Below, piece after piece: positions 15,000 through 23,791 of a stretch of DNA of 33,592 nt. Source of the stretch: an uncultured SAR86 cluster bacterium (GTDB taxonomy: Bacteria; Pseudomonadota; Gammaproteobacteria; Magnimaribacterales; D2472); contig CACEDQ010000012.1 of the NCBI GenBank assembly GCA_902558375.1, forward strand, positions 1-33,592, read 5' to 3'. A model generated the notes under the pieces. That model worked only from the letters and a program-made list of their open reading frames with translations. It had not been told where the DNA came from and ran no database searches. Position numbers and translations under genes: made by a program. Position 1 is the stretch's first letter, and each line of letters begins with the position of its first letter.

Positions 15000-16988
15000 A
15001 TGAATATTTTTTTCTATGATGTAGCTATTTCAATACCTCTAAGACAATGTTTTACGTATAGCTCTGACTTAAAAATTGAGAAAGGCAGCCGTGTTCTTGT
15101 CCCTTTTGGAAATAGAAAAGTCATTGGACTAGTCATTAAAAAATCCAAAGCAGCCATAGAAAATAAAATAGAGATTAAAAAGATAATTTCTTCAATAGAC
15201 ACATATCCTGTTTTCAATAAATCGAGTTTTAATACTATTTTATGGTCTTCTGAGTATTATCATCACCCTATTGGCGAGGTTTTTAATACTTTTATTCCTA
15301 ATCAACTCAGAAAAGTAAATAATAAAGTAATAGAGCCTCTTTGGGTTAAGGATTCTTATCAAATATCCATAAATGAAAAAGAAAAAAGATTTGATCTAAC
15401 ACCCGATCAATCAAAGGCTTTAAAACAACTTTTAAAATTAAATAGTTTTCAGCCATCCCTGTTATATGGTGTTACTGGCTCAGGAAAAACTGAGGTTTAC
15501 TTAAGACTGGTAGAAAATTGTATTAAGGTTGGAAAATCTGCACTTATTTTGGTTCCTGAAATAAATTTAACCCCCCAATTGTTTAATAGATTTGCATCTA
15601 GATTTAATGGTGAGATAGGGCTCTATCATTCTAAACAAACTCCAGCCCAGCGACTAAAAGTTTGGCTAAAGGCCAGATTTGGCAATATTAAGATAGTAAT
15701 TGGAACAAGATCTGCGGTATTAATGCCAATGAAAAATATAGGATTAATTGTTATAGATGAGGAACACGATCAATCTTATAGACAATCAGAAGGGTTTAAA
15801 TTCTCTGCAAGAGATATCGGCATAAAACGAGCTCAAGAAGAAAATATTCCTATTGTGCTTGGATCGGCAACACCTTCTTTGCAAACATTAAGATTAGTGG
15901 AAGAAAAGAAATATAAAAAAATTGATATGTTAACCAGAGTAGATGGAAAAAATCCTCCAAAACTTATTGCAATGGACATTAATGACACACCTTTAATTGG
16001 TGGCATTGCATCCGAAACTCTTAACATTATTGAGAGAACTTTAAATAAGAAAGAACAAGTCTTAATTTTCATTAATAGAAGAGGGTTTGCACCAATATTT
16101 CAATGTGAATCATGTGGATGGGTTGCTGATTGTAAATCTTGTGATTCTAATCTTGTGTATCACCAAGAAAGAAAAAGACTTATTTGCCATAGATGTGAAT
16201 CAGCATATAAAGTGAATGACTCATGTCCATCATGCCAATCTACAAATTTTCAAATGTATGGTACTGGAACCGAGCAGGTCGAAGAGGTTTTAAGAACAAA
16301 TTTTAAAAAAGTTCCAATCATAAGAGTTGATCACGATACAACAAAAAAGGTTGGAGCGATGGAAGATATTATCAACGAAATTAATTCTTCAGAATCAGCA
16401 ATTCTTGTTGGTACTCAAATGCTTGCAAAAGGACATGACTTTCCTAGAGTATCTTTAAGCATTATTCTTAATGCAGATAATGGATTAGTAAGCCCTGAAA
16501 TAAATGCTCTAGAAAAAATTTCACAGCTACTAATTCAGGTATCAGGAAGAGCAGGAAGAAATAACAAACTTGCCAAAGTAATAATACAAACAAGATATCC
16601 TGATGATATAAATCTAGGCCAGATAAAGACTGGAAATTATATGAATTTCGCATCTCAATGCCTTAAAAGAAATAAAAAAAATAATCTTCCTCCATATGCT
16701 GCAATGTGCTTAATAAGATGCTCCTCGCCAACACAAAAGAGTAATTTAGCTTTTTTAGAAAAAGCCCTTAATAAACTTACCAATAGAAATGATATATATG
16801 TCATTGGACCAATTCCTTCTATGATTGCGAAATCAAAAGGTAATTATAGGCATAACATATATGTCCAGACTCCTAAAAGGACTTACTTAAACAAAGTTTT
16901 AAAGTTCCTGGTAAAAGAATTTCAAAGTTGGCCAGAGGCAAAGAAAGTTAAATGGTCTTTTGATATAGACCCAATAGATATCAATTAG
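15000..16988 (+). CDS. priA: primosomal protein N', replication restart helicase
   Basis: PriA recognises stalled forks and reloads DnaB outside oriC. I choose ATG 15000 (662 residues, [20 protein letters not shown]), which aligns with the PriA N-terminus. A TTG at 14955 would add 15 unlikely residues. The N-terminal DNA-binding domain spans about 1-105. Walker A is GVTGSGKT at 157-164, the DEAH-type box DEEH at 253-256, and GSATPS at 288-293. Eight zinc-binding cysteines lie at 369, 372, 378, 381, 396, 399, 409 and 412. [12 protein letters not shown] and QVSGRAGR follow. Its stop codon overlaps the amiB stop on the other strand. Confidence 0.96.
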   Translation: MNIFFYDVAISIPLRQCFTYSSDLKIEKGSRVLVPFGNRKVIGLVIKKSKAAIENKIEIKKIISSIDTYPVFNKSSFNTILWSSEYYHHPIGEVFNTFIPNQLRKVNNKVIEPLWVKDSYQISINEKEKRFDLTPDQSKALKQLLKLNSFQPSLLYGVTGSGKTEVYLRLVENCIKVGKSALILVPEINLTPQLFNRFASRFNGEIGLYHSKQTPAQRLKVWLKARFGNIKIVIGTRSAVLMPMKNIGLIVIDEEHDQSYRQSEGFKFSARDIGIKRAQEENIPIVLGSATPSLQTLRLVEEKKYKKIDMLTRVDGKNPPKLIAMDINDTPLIGGIASETLNIIERTLNKKEQVLIFINRRGFAPIFQCESCGWVADCKSCDSNLVYHQERKRLICHRCESAYKVNDSCPSCQSTNFQMYGTGTEQVEEVLRTNFKKVPIIRVDHDTTKKVGAMEDIINEINSSESAILVGTQMLAKGHDFPRVSLSIILNADNGLVSPEINALEKISQLLIQVSGRAGRNNKLAKVIIQTRYPDDINLGQIKTGNYMNFASQCLKRNKKNNLPPYAAMCLIRCSSPTQKSNLAFLEKALNKLTNRNDIYVIGPIPSMIAKSKGNYRHNIYVQTPKRTYLNKVLKFLVKEFQSWPEAKKVKWSFDIDPIDIN

Positions 16989-18235
16989 ATATATATCCTT
17001 AATATTTGACCAGGATATATTTGTTTATTATTTAATTTATTTTTTTCGTTAATTGACTCGACAGTAACGCCAAATCTAATAGCAATCTCTGAAAGAACAT
17101 CGCCTTTTTGAATTGTATATTCAAGATAATCTTTATTCTCATTTATTAGAGTGCCTGGTAAAGGGTTTTCTATAAAATAATTATGTAGCCCCAGAAAGAT
17201 AGATCTTGCAATCATTCTTCTTCCTGGTTTTCCCTTTAATCTTGCAGCGTCCTCAGGATTGGTAATAAACCCTGATTCAACTAAAACAGATGGTATATCA
17301 ATTGACTTAAGAACTCTGAAGTCAGCATACTCAACATTTTTTTTATGAATTTTGGTAAAAGGATCTCTTTTGAGTTGATCTAATATTTTAGTTCCAAGAA
17401 TTTTGCTTTGCTTGATCTTTTCTGCATAAACACTTGGATAACGCTCTCTTGCTATATCTTCATTGAAGTCAGTTGGTTTTAAATTGTTAATTTCTGCCAA
17501 AATTCGCTCTCTCTTTTTATCAGATAAATTTCTTGCGATAGTACTTGAGGCTTCTTCAGACCATATAAAAACTGATGCACCTTTAACTGAAGAAAGTCTG
17601 AAACCATCGGCATGAATGGAAATAAAAATATCTGCTCCATTTTTACGGGCATTTTGATATCTGTCATTAAGGCCAATAGTTTGATCTCCATCTCTTATCA
17701 TAACTGGCTGATAGCCCCTTGTATCTCGTAGCGTTCTTTCAATTTCTTTGGCAATAAGTAATGTTACATCTTTTTCTAATATATTATTTGGTCCAACAGC
17801 TCCTGGATATTTCCCTCCATGCCCAGCATCAATTGCAACAATAATATCTCTCATGTTTTCTTTTAAAGATTTATCTTTATGTAACTTAATGTTCAGCAGA
17901 ATGCCAGAATCTTCTTGTTTTTGTATTGGCTTATGCCAAAAAACATGATCATATAAATCAATAACCACTCTTGTAAGATTATTATCTTTTGAAGATCTTA
18001 CCTTCTTAATGGGATAGTTATATATTTCATTTATTGGTTTTTTAGAATATGTATCATTAATTTCCAACACCAGTCTTGAAGGGTTCTCTAAGGCATAAGA
18101 ATTTATATATGCCATTTGTTCTAGATTAAATGAAATATTTAGAGTTCCATCTTTATATTCATCAATTCTATTAAATTCAATCTCATTCGCATGAATGAAA
18201 TAAGTAAAAATTAAAAATGGTAATAACTTATTCAT
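16985..18235 (-). CDS. amiB: N-acetylmuramoyl-L-alanine amidase (AMIN, Amidase_3, LysM)
   Basis: This periplasmic amidase cleaves septal peptidoglycan for daughter-cell separation. The 416 residues comprise a signal peptide (to about 16), an AMIN domain (20-115, septum targeting), a zinc amidase domain (130-355) and a LysM domain (372-416, YTIQKGDVLSEIAIRFG). Zinc ligands and the catalytic glutamate are visible: His139 (DAGHGG), Glu154, His208 (SIHADG) and Glu320 (LVESGFITN). An insert at about 228-282 sits where related septal amidases carry an autoinhibitory helix relieved by EnvC/NlpD. I call it amiB because it follows nnrD and tsaE as in the yjeF-yjeE-amiB operon. It overlaps tsaE by 8 bases; mutL and miaA do not follow. 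Confidence 0.93.
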   Translation of the reverse strand: MNKLLPFLIFTYFIHANEIEFNRIDEYKDGTLNISFNLEQMAYINSYALENPSRLVLEINDTYSKKPINEIYNYPIKKVRSSKDNNLTRVVIDLYDHVFWHKPIQKQEDSGILLNIKLHKDKSLKENMRDIIVAIDAGHGGKYPGAVGPNNILEKDVTLLIAKEIERTLRDTRGYQPVMIRDGDQTIGLNDRYQNARKNGADIFISIHADGFRLSSVKGASVFIWSEEASSTIARNLSDKKRERILAEINNLKPTDFNEDIARERYPSVYAEKIKQSKILGTKILDQLKRDPFTKIHKKNVEYADFRVLKSIDIPSVLVESGFITNPEDAARLKGKPGRRMIARSIFLGLHNYFIENPLPGTLINENKDYLEYTIQKGDVLSEIAIRFGVTVESINEKNKLNNKQIYPGQILRIYI

Positions 18236-18689
18236 ATTTCGCTTCTAGAGTTTTAAACACATCGGTACCGTGAGATATGTTAATTTTACGCTTATTTTCT
18301 AAATGAAAAAAATCAATTTTTAAATCATATTTTCTTTTAAGCTGAAGCCTTTCTGGCCATTCAATTAAAACAATTTTTTTCTTGTATAAAACTCTATCTA
18401 AATTAAAAATATCTATGTCTTGAGCTTCATTAGTTCTATATAGATCTATATGTAAAAAAAGAAACTCATCCAAATCATATTCTTCACAAAGGGTATAGGT
18501 TGGACTTTTAACCAAATCTTCCCAGCCACAATTTTTAATAATTGATCTAGTTATAAAAGTTTTACCAGCACCCAAATCACCTTGAAGATGAATTTCAATA
18601 TTTTGCTTATCAGAACTTTTTATTATTTCAGAAATTTTTTGGCCAAGTACTTTGGTAGCGCCATCATTTTCAAGAATAAGATTTTTCAT
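18228..18689 (-). CDS. tsaE: tRNA threonylcarbamoyladenosine biosynthesis protein TsaE
   Basis: TsaE is the ATPase that drives cycles of the TsaB-TsaD complex, which installs t6A37 in ANN-decoding tRNAs. The 153 residues match E. coli YjeE (153). The P-loop GDLGAGKT is at 37-44, followed by KSPTYTLCEEY and the LFLHIDLYR strand, then LIEWPERL, the conserved region near the nucleotide site. It overlaps nnrD by 4 bases and amiB by 8, so the three genes form a tightly coupled operon as in many gammaproteobacteria. Confidence 0.96.
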   Translation of the reverse strand: MKNLILENDGATKVLGQKISEIIKSSDKQNIEIHLQGDLGAGKTFITRSIIKNCGWEDLVKSPTYTLCEEYDLDEFLFLHIDLYRTNEAQDIDIFNLDRVLYKKKIVLIEWPERLQLKRKYDLKIDFFHLENKRKINISHGTDVFKTLEAKYE

Positions 18690-19513
18690 TTGTTTAAAAG
18701 TTTTCTTATTATAGGAATTATTGCAGTAGCATTTAAACCAATTTCACCATATTTATCAGCAAATATTTCTCCAGCTTTCGCATGAACCGCAACACCCAAT
18801 AAGCTCGCTTCATATAATGAGATACCTTGGGCAAGCAAAGAACCAATAACTCCGCATAATATATCTCCCGTTCCACCTGTTGATAGTTCAGGCCCACCAT
18901 CCAAACATACAAAGGTTTCCTTTTTGTCTTTCAAGTAAACAACAGTTTTATTACCTTTTAAAATTACACAAGAAGCATGAAATTTTTCTGAAATTATTCT
19001 TGCCGTCTCTTCTCTGTTTTGTTGTATTTCAGGTATGGGTATACCAAGCATATTACTAGCTTCACCCGGATGAGGGGTGAGGATAGTTTTATTTGAAATT
19101 TTTAGATTTTGATCTTTTAGATGTTGTAAGCCTCCAGCGTCAATTATCAAGTTTGATTCTTTAGGAAGGTTATGAAGTTGTTCTTGCATCTTATTAGACC
19201 ATTCATCATTTTGCATTCCAGGACCATAAAGAATTACATTAAAGTTTTCTGATATAGGAAAAAATTTACTAATTCCCAATGCCATCACCTCTGGGTTTCT
19301 TACAAGAGAAGCCTCTACATTTGATTCGTGTGTATATAATGTAACTAACCCTGCTCCCGAATATAGGCTTGCTTCGGATGCCATTATTCCTGCTCCACCA
19401 AGTCCTTTTGATCCAGCTATTACAAGAACTTTGCCATTTAAGCCTTTATGTGAGTTTGATTTTCTTTTAGGTATGGTGATTTTCAAATTCTTAAAAGTAA
19501 AACTCTTTTTCAT
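18686..19513 (-). CDS. nnrD: ADP-dependent NAD(P)H-hydrate dehydratase (stand-alone)
   Basis: NnrD repairs hydrated NAD(P)H by ADP-dependent dehydration. I choose ATG 19513, giving 275 residues starting MKKSFTFKNLKITIP. A longer frame from 19582 overlaps the upstream gene by 65 bases and adds no domain. Ribokinase-like features include KVLVIAGSKGLGGAGIMA, the LTPHPGE motif and STGGTGDILCG with catalytic Asp217. E. coli Nnr (YjeF) is a fusion with the NnrE epimerase at the N-terminus. That domain is missing here and is not encoded by the neighbours. The start is 4 bases after the upstream stop, and the end overlaps tsaE by 4 bases. Confidence 0.93.
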   Translation of the reverse strand: MKKSFTFKNLKITIPKRKSNSHKGLNGKVLVIAGSKGLGGAGIMASEASLYSGAGLVTLYTHESNVEASLVRNPEVMALGISKFFPISENFNVILYGPGMQNDEWSNKMQEQLHNLPKESNLIIDAGGLQHLKDQNLKISNKTILTPHPGEASNMLGIPIPEIQQNREETARIISEKFHASCVILKGNKTVVYLKDKKETFVCLDGGPELSTGGTGDILCGVIGSLLAQGISLYEASLLGVAVHAKAGEIFADKYGEIGLNATAIIPIIRKLLNK

Positions 19514-19517
19514 AACG

Positions 19518-20885
19518 TTATTTTTGAGTGTAGTACCCAAGCCTATCTGAATGGAAGGACCCCATGAAGATAATATTTTCAATTGGAACAGCTATTGTTG
19601 GGAGGCCAAAAACGGTCTTATTAAATGAATTTTTATTTTTGAGAACAAAAGTTTCTCTATCTATCTCATAAATAGAAAAAGGCAAAGAGCATGCAGGCCT
19701 TTCAATACAGTCTCCTGCATCATTTGGCTGAAAATCTAATGATGTGAGCCAAACAGAATCTTTATTTATGTAAATATTATCTGGAGACTCTACTTTAAAA
19801 GTTTGCAGTTTTTTATTGTCTGATAGATCAAATTTCACAACTTGATCGCCTTGGTTGTAACTTATAAATAAATTATTTGTTGGCTCGTAGAAAGTTATAC
19901 CGTTTGGACCACTACCTTCAGAGTTAGGAATCTCAATAAAACTATTTTCATTCCATTCAAGAACAACACCAGAATCTTTTTTAAATAGAGCAGTTATTAA
20001 CCATTTTGTCATAGTAATATCTCTTGGATACATATGAGATACGTAAAAGGTGCCATCTGTTTTTAAGGCAATATCATTAAGATAGTATTTTTCAGGAACC
20101 TCAACACAACCCCTCCAAACAAATGACCACGTATCTTGTTCAGATTTTTTAACCAACTCAAACATTTCTATAGTTTCGTCAGGATAATGGTTTATAACCC
20201 CAAGCTGGTAACTGCCATCCTCTCTTTGAACAAGATCTATACCATGCGGGCCAAATATCTCATTTTGCTTGCAAGAATCGTCGCCCCAGATATTTTTATC
20301 AAAGGCAATTTTTGGTTTGATTATTTTGTTATCAGACAATCTCAACAAGGCAAATCCTCCTGATTTAGTTGAATCATAGGGACGAATACCACCAAATTCA
20401 GAAATTAAAAGATATTTATTATCTGGAGTAACTACAATATCTTCTGGATTTGAAACCCCACATATTACCGAAATAACATCATCTGACTCACACTCGTTAA
20501 TATTTTTTTGTGGTCCAATGTAATCAGTTGTAATCGTAAAAAACGCCAATGAAATCATTACTACTGATAATGGAATACTAAATTTATAATAATGATTTAA
20601 ATATAGGAGAAGTATCTTTTTTATCTTTTCTAAAAAGAATATAACGACCAATCCCCTAATACATAAAAGAATGCCTACTATTAAAGTAAGAAGAATCCAA
20701 AGTCTTTCTGCCCAATCAAAATTTATAGAAAATATCACCATTGCCATACCTATTAAAAAGGTAAGTCCACCTAATATATTTAAGTTTTGAGCTTCATCTA
20801 TCTTTTTACAAATAAAAATAATTAGTGGCTTAATCCACAAAAGTAGAGATAAAAAAAGAAAAAAGAAGAAATAAAAATAATTCAT
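19518..20885 (-). CDS. membrane-anchored paraoxonase/arylesterase-like beta-propeller
   Basis: This 455-residue protein starts at ATG 20885 (a TTG six bases earlier is also possible). Four hydrophobic helices occupy about 3-26, 37-54, 61-86 and 102-120. A six-bladed propeller of the SMP-30/paraoxonase type follows. By eye the PON1 catalytic-calcium ligands all have counterparts: Glu148 (NPEDIVV), Asn270 (YLNDIAL), Asn328 (GPNGITF), and Asp369-Asn370 (SPDNIYI). The histidine dyad corresponds to His214 (GPHGID) and His233 (INHYPDETIEMF). PON enzymes hydrolyse lactones and aryl esters, so a lactonase or esterase is likely. The substrate is unknown. It follows an alpha/beta hydrolase with an 8-base gap. 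Confidence 0.78.
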   Translation of the reverse strand: MNYFYFFFFLFLSLLLWIKPLIIFICKKIDEAQNLNILGGLTFLIGMAMVIFSINFDWAERLWILLTLIVGILLCIRGLVVIFFLEKIKKILLLYLNHYYKFSIPLSVVMISLAFFTITTDYIGPQKNINECESDDVISVICGVSNPEDIVVTPDNKYLLISEFGGIRPYDSTKSGGFALLRLSDNKIIKPKIAFDKNIWGDDSCKQNEIFGPHGIDLVQREDGSYQLGVINHYPDETIEMFELVKKSEQDTWSFVWRGCVEVPEKYYLNDIALKTDGTFYVSHMYPRDITMTKWLITALFKKDSGVVLEWNENSFIEIPNSEGSGPNGITFYEPTNNLFISYNQGDQVVKFDLSDNKKLQTFKVESPDNIYINKDSVWLTSLDFQPNDAGDCIERPACSLPFSIYEIDRETFVLKNKNSFNKTVFGLPTIAVPIENIIFMGSFHSDRLGYYTQK

Positions 20886-20893
20886 ACCCAAAA

Positions 20894-21775
20894 TTAAAAC
20901 AATCTGCTCTTAATAATATTAACCAATTCAATAGGTTTATCTAGTGGGACATGATGAGCAGCGCCTGAAACTTCTTCAAAGTCCATAATGTTTGAGTATG
21001 TATTTTTAATATTTTCTAAAAAATAACCAGACGTTAATAAGCTATCTTTTCCATGAACAAAAAGTGCAGGACATTCAAATGAAAAACTATATCCAAAAAG
21101 CCTTTCGAGGTTTGTAAATAATAAATCATCAAAACACCACCTCCATCCTTCTTGTGTCTCTTTGATAGAATGCTCTGCAATATATCTTAAATACCAATCA
21201 TTAATACATTCTTGTTTAGGCATTAATCGAAATCTTTTTAAGATTGTAATTTTATCTGGATAAAATTTAATCATCCTTAGAGGGCCTGTATGTTGAGAAG
21301 GGTCATAATCTGGAGGCCTGATAAAAGTATCTATGATGATGATACTGTCTATTAAATTTTTATTCTCTGAAGCAACATATCCTGCAACATGACCGCCTAG
21401 AGAATGGCCTATAATATAAACATTCTCAATGTCATGCTCAATTTTTTCTTTATTTATAAGGGCTGTTATACAGTCACCAAAATCTTTTATTTTATATTCT
21501 TTTCTAAAACCTGAATTCCCCATTCCTGGCAAATCTATAGCAATTACATTTGAGTATTCTATTAGCTGAGGGGCTATTGGGTCCCACCATTTTTTATGCG
21601 CACCTGTACCATGAATAAAGATGATTAGATTTTTTGTTTTTGAATGCCATTTAGAATATGAAAGATTTCCAAGTGGGTCTTGATGAATTAAATCCTCTGC
21701 TTTTACTTGGATGGACTCATGAAACCATTTTGGAGCATGAAGAATGTCATCTTTTAGATTGTTAGTTATTTGCAT
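20894..21775 (-). CDS. alpha/beta-fold hydrolase
   Basis: The 293-residue protein has no signal peptide and a standard alpha/beta-hydrolase core. It shows FIHGTGAHKKWW (oxyanion strand), IDLPGMGNSG, the nucleophile elbow GHSLGG with Ser125, FVHGKDSLL with the acid aspartate, and GAAHHVPLDKP with the catalytic histidine. A cap domain lies at about 150-215 and is rich in aromatic residues. This scaffold covers esterases, lactonases, C-C hydrolases and others, so no substrate can be named. Co-transcription with the paraoxonase-like gene suggests the two could act in sequence on esters or lactones. It is divergent from the Nudix gene with 32 bases between starts. Confidence 0.88.
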   Translation of the reverse strand: MQITNNLKDDILHAPKWFHESIQVKAEDLIHQDPLGNLSYSKWHSKTKNLIIFIHGTGAHKKWWDPIAPQLIEYSNVIAIDLPGMGNSGFRKEYKIKDFGDCITALINKEKIEHDIENVYIIGHSLGGHVAGYVASENKNLIDSIIIIDTFIRPPDYDPSQHTGPLRMIKFYPDKITILKRFRLMPKQECINDWYLRYIAEHSIKETQEGWRWCFDDLLFTNLERLFGYSFSFECPALFVHGKDSLLTSGYFLENIKNTYSNIMDFEEVSGAAHHVPLDKPIELVNIIKSRLF

Positions 21776-21807
21776 AAACAGTATTCTAAGCCATATAAAA
21801 AAAATTT

Positions 21808-22602
21808 ATGAATAATCTTTCACTAACCCCAGCCGCCACAGTGCTTCTTGTAAGAGATTGTGGTAATGAATTAGAAGTATTAATGGTTAAGAGATCTAAA
21901 AGACCACCATTTGGAAATCTTTATGTCTTTCCTGGTGGAAAGATAGATGAATCTGATAAAGATCTAAATATTACTAATTTTTGCAATGGTTTGAATGATG
22001 AACAAGCATCTATAAAACTAGGGGTTAATGAAGGAGGATTATCGTATTGGGTAGCATGTGTTAGAGAGTGTTTTGAGGAAGTTGGAATACTTTTAGCAAT
22101 AAAAAATAACGGGGAAGAACTTGATCTAAATGGAGCAGATAGGCACAAGTTCGACAATTACAGAAAGATGCTTCTAGAAAATAAGATAAGTCTTTTTGAA
22201 ATATGCAAAAAAGAAAACTTATCATTAAATCTAAATAATATTGAACCATTCTCTCACTGGATTACTCCTGAGATAGAAATCAAGAGATTTGATACAAGAT
22301 TCTTTATTGCATATATACCAGCAAAGCAAACCGAAAGACATGATGGAAATGAGCTTACAGATAGCGTCTGGATTAGTCCAAAGAAAGCTTTAGACAGATC
22401 ATTGAATGGTGAAATGCCAATGATAATGCCTACAATAAGCAATCTTCAACAATGTTTAGAATTTGATTCAGGACAAAAATTATTAGAACATCAATCGAAG
22501 CTCACGAATGATGACATCCCACCAATACTACCCAAATTTTTTAAAAGTGAAGGCAGGTGGGTTGGACTTCTACCGGATGACGAGGATTATGATAATTATT
22601 AA
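21808..22602 (+). CDS. NUDT19-like Nudix hydrolase with split Nudix box
   Basis: The 264-residue protein opens with TPAATVLLVRDCGNELEVLMVKRSKRPPF and YVFPGGKIDESD, then completes the Nudix box only about 35 residues later with ACVRECFEEVGIL (Arg86, Glu87, Glu90, Glu91, Gly93). An insertion between the GG(K) and RE..EE halves is characteristic of NUDT19/RP2-type enzymes. Mammalian NUDT19 hydrolyses CoA and acyl-CoA to 3',5'-ADP and (acyl)phosphopantetheine. CoA cleavage is thus a reasonable guess, fitting the nearby acyl-CoA genes, but the substrate is not proven. Translation probably initiates close to the transcript start: TATAAA at 21794-21799 is 8 bases before ATG. The next gene follows after 9 bases. 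Confidence 0.85.
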   Translation: MNNLSLTPAATVLLVRDCGNELEVLMVKRSKRPPFGNLYVFPGGKIDESDKDLNITNFCNGLNDEQASIKLGVNEGGLSYWVACVRECFEEVGILLAIKNNGEELDLNGADRHKFDNYRKMLLENKISLFEICKKENLSLNLNNIEPFSHWITPEIEIKRFDTRFFIAYIPAKQTERHDGNELTDSVWISPKKALDRSLNGEMPMIMPTISNLQQCLEFDSGQKLLEHQSKLTNDDIPPILPKFFKSEGRWVGLLPDDEDYDNY

Positions 22603-22611
22603 AATATAATA

Positions 22612-23418
22612 ATGGACCTGATAAAAAAAATTACCGCTCCAAACCCTAGTGTATTCACTGGAAAGGGAACTAACACCTATTTGATTGGCAATAAAGATAT
22701 AACTTTGATTGATCCAGGCCCAAATATTCAAGAGCATATTGATGAAATTATTAAAATGGGTGATGGAAATATTAAAAGGATTATAGTTACCCATACTCAT
22801 ACCGATCACTCTCCAGCAGCCTTACCTATTTCCAAAATGCTGAATGTTCCTATGTATGGAAGATTGGTTGATGGAGATTCATCATGGGAGGATGAGACAT
22901 TTTCTCCTGATGTTGTTATAAATGATTCAGATAAAATAGAAACAAAAGAATATATACTGGAAGCTATCCATACTCCCGGTCACGCATCAAATCACTTTTG
23001 CTTTTTAATAAAAAATTTAAATTGTCTAATAACCGGTGATCATATTATGGATGGATCAACGGTTGTAATAGGTCCTCCAGATGGAAGTATGCAGGACTAT
23101 TTAAATTCATTAAAACATTTACTATCTTTAGAAATTGATTTTTTAGCTCCAGGTCATGGGAATTTTATGTATGAGCCACAAAAAACAATTCAATCTATTA
23201 TTCGTCACAGATTATCAAGAGAAAATAAGGTTATTAGAAGACTAGAAAAACATGGAGAATGCTCCCTGAACGAGCTTGTACTTCAGGTATATGACGATGT
23301 ATCAGACGAACTCCATCCAATAGCTAAATATAGTTTAGAAGCTCATCTAATTAAGCTTGTAGATGAGAAGAAAGTAAGAAATGAAAACGGAATATATAAG
23401 ATAATTACTCTTTCTTAG
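22612..23418 (+). CDS. LACTB2-like metallo-beta-lactamase-fold hydrolase
   Basis: The 268-residue protein has a complete binuclear metal site: HTHTDH (His61, His63, Asp65, His66), His124 in TPGHASNH, Asp143 in TGDHIMDG and His182 in LAPGHGN. The first 30 residues (NPSVFTGKGTNTYLIG) and the C-terminal winged-helix-like tail (EHGECSLNEL-type region near 220-265) match LACTB2-type proteins. Human LACTB2 is a mitochondrial RNase, and bacterial members are mostly annotated only as MBL-fold hydrolases. Possible roles are RNA or thioester hydrolysis. It forms an operon with the NUDT19-like gene and overlaps the convergent lipoprotein gene by 14 bases. Confidence 0.85.
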   Translation: MDLIKKITAPNPSVFTGKGTNTYLIGNKDITLIDPGPNIQEHIDEIIKMGDGNIKRIIVTHTHTDHSPAALPISKMLNVPMYGRLVDGDSSWEDETFSPDVVINDSDKIETKEYILEAIHTPGHASNHFCFLIKNLNCLITGDHIMDGSTVVIGPPDGSMQDYLNSLKHLLSLEIDFLAPGHGNFMYEPQKTIQSIIRHRLSRENKVIRRLEKHGECSLNELVLQVYDDVSDELHPIAKYSLEAHLIKLVDEKKVRNENGIYKIITLS

Positions 23419-23791
23419 ACTTATTTAACACCTTTTCCTCCAAAGCCTCGATATCGATATCTTCAATATTGTTTTTTTGATTTTCGGGTAATTGATCTAT
23501 CTTCTTATCTAGCTCTATCTTAATAGAGGTTTTATCAAATTTTAAGATTAATTCTCTTTGATTTTTTGATATTACATCATCAAAACAATCACTTTGGTCA
23601 TAACTTTCACCCGTTTTACCTTTTTTATTAATTGGATGAGGTCTATGTGGATTTTGTGGAAGTTGCATGCATTTAATAGTTGCACCTGGCGAATATGAAT
23701 TATTATCATAATTCATTTCTTCAAATTCTTTTGGCGATATGGAGCATCCATAAATTCCAAATATTATTAAAGATGTTAATATTTTTTTCAT
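23405..23791 (-). CDS. putative lipoprotein of unknown function
   Basis: The 128 residues begin with a lipoprotein-type signal: [15 protein letters not shown] then Cys16. The lipobox IYGC is acceptable but has tyrosine at -2. The mature part is polar with two more cysteines (near 41 and 68) that could form a disulfide, and it ends in a charged helical region rich in Glu and Lys. I recognise no family. Its ATG overlaps the acs stop by 4 bases (ATGA), so it is translated with acs. Its 3' end overlaps the convergent LACTB2-like gene by 14 bases. Likely an envelope protein, but its function is unknown. Confidence 0.75.
   Translation of the reverse strand: MKKILTSLIIFGIYGCSISPKEFEEMNYDNNSYSPGATIKCMQLPQNPHRPHPINKKGKTGESYDQSDCFDDVISKNQRELILKFDKTSIKIELDKKIDQLPENQKNNIEDIDIEALEEKVLNKSKKE

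Noticed and set aside
19514-19582. N-terminal extension of NnrD overlapping the paraoxonase-like gene
   Set aside because: The overlap of 65 bases with a real gene, lack of domain match, and a good ATG at 19513 argue against it.
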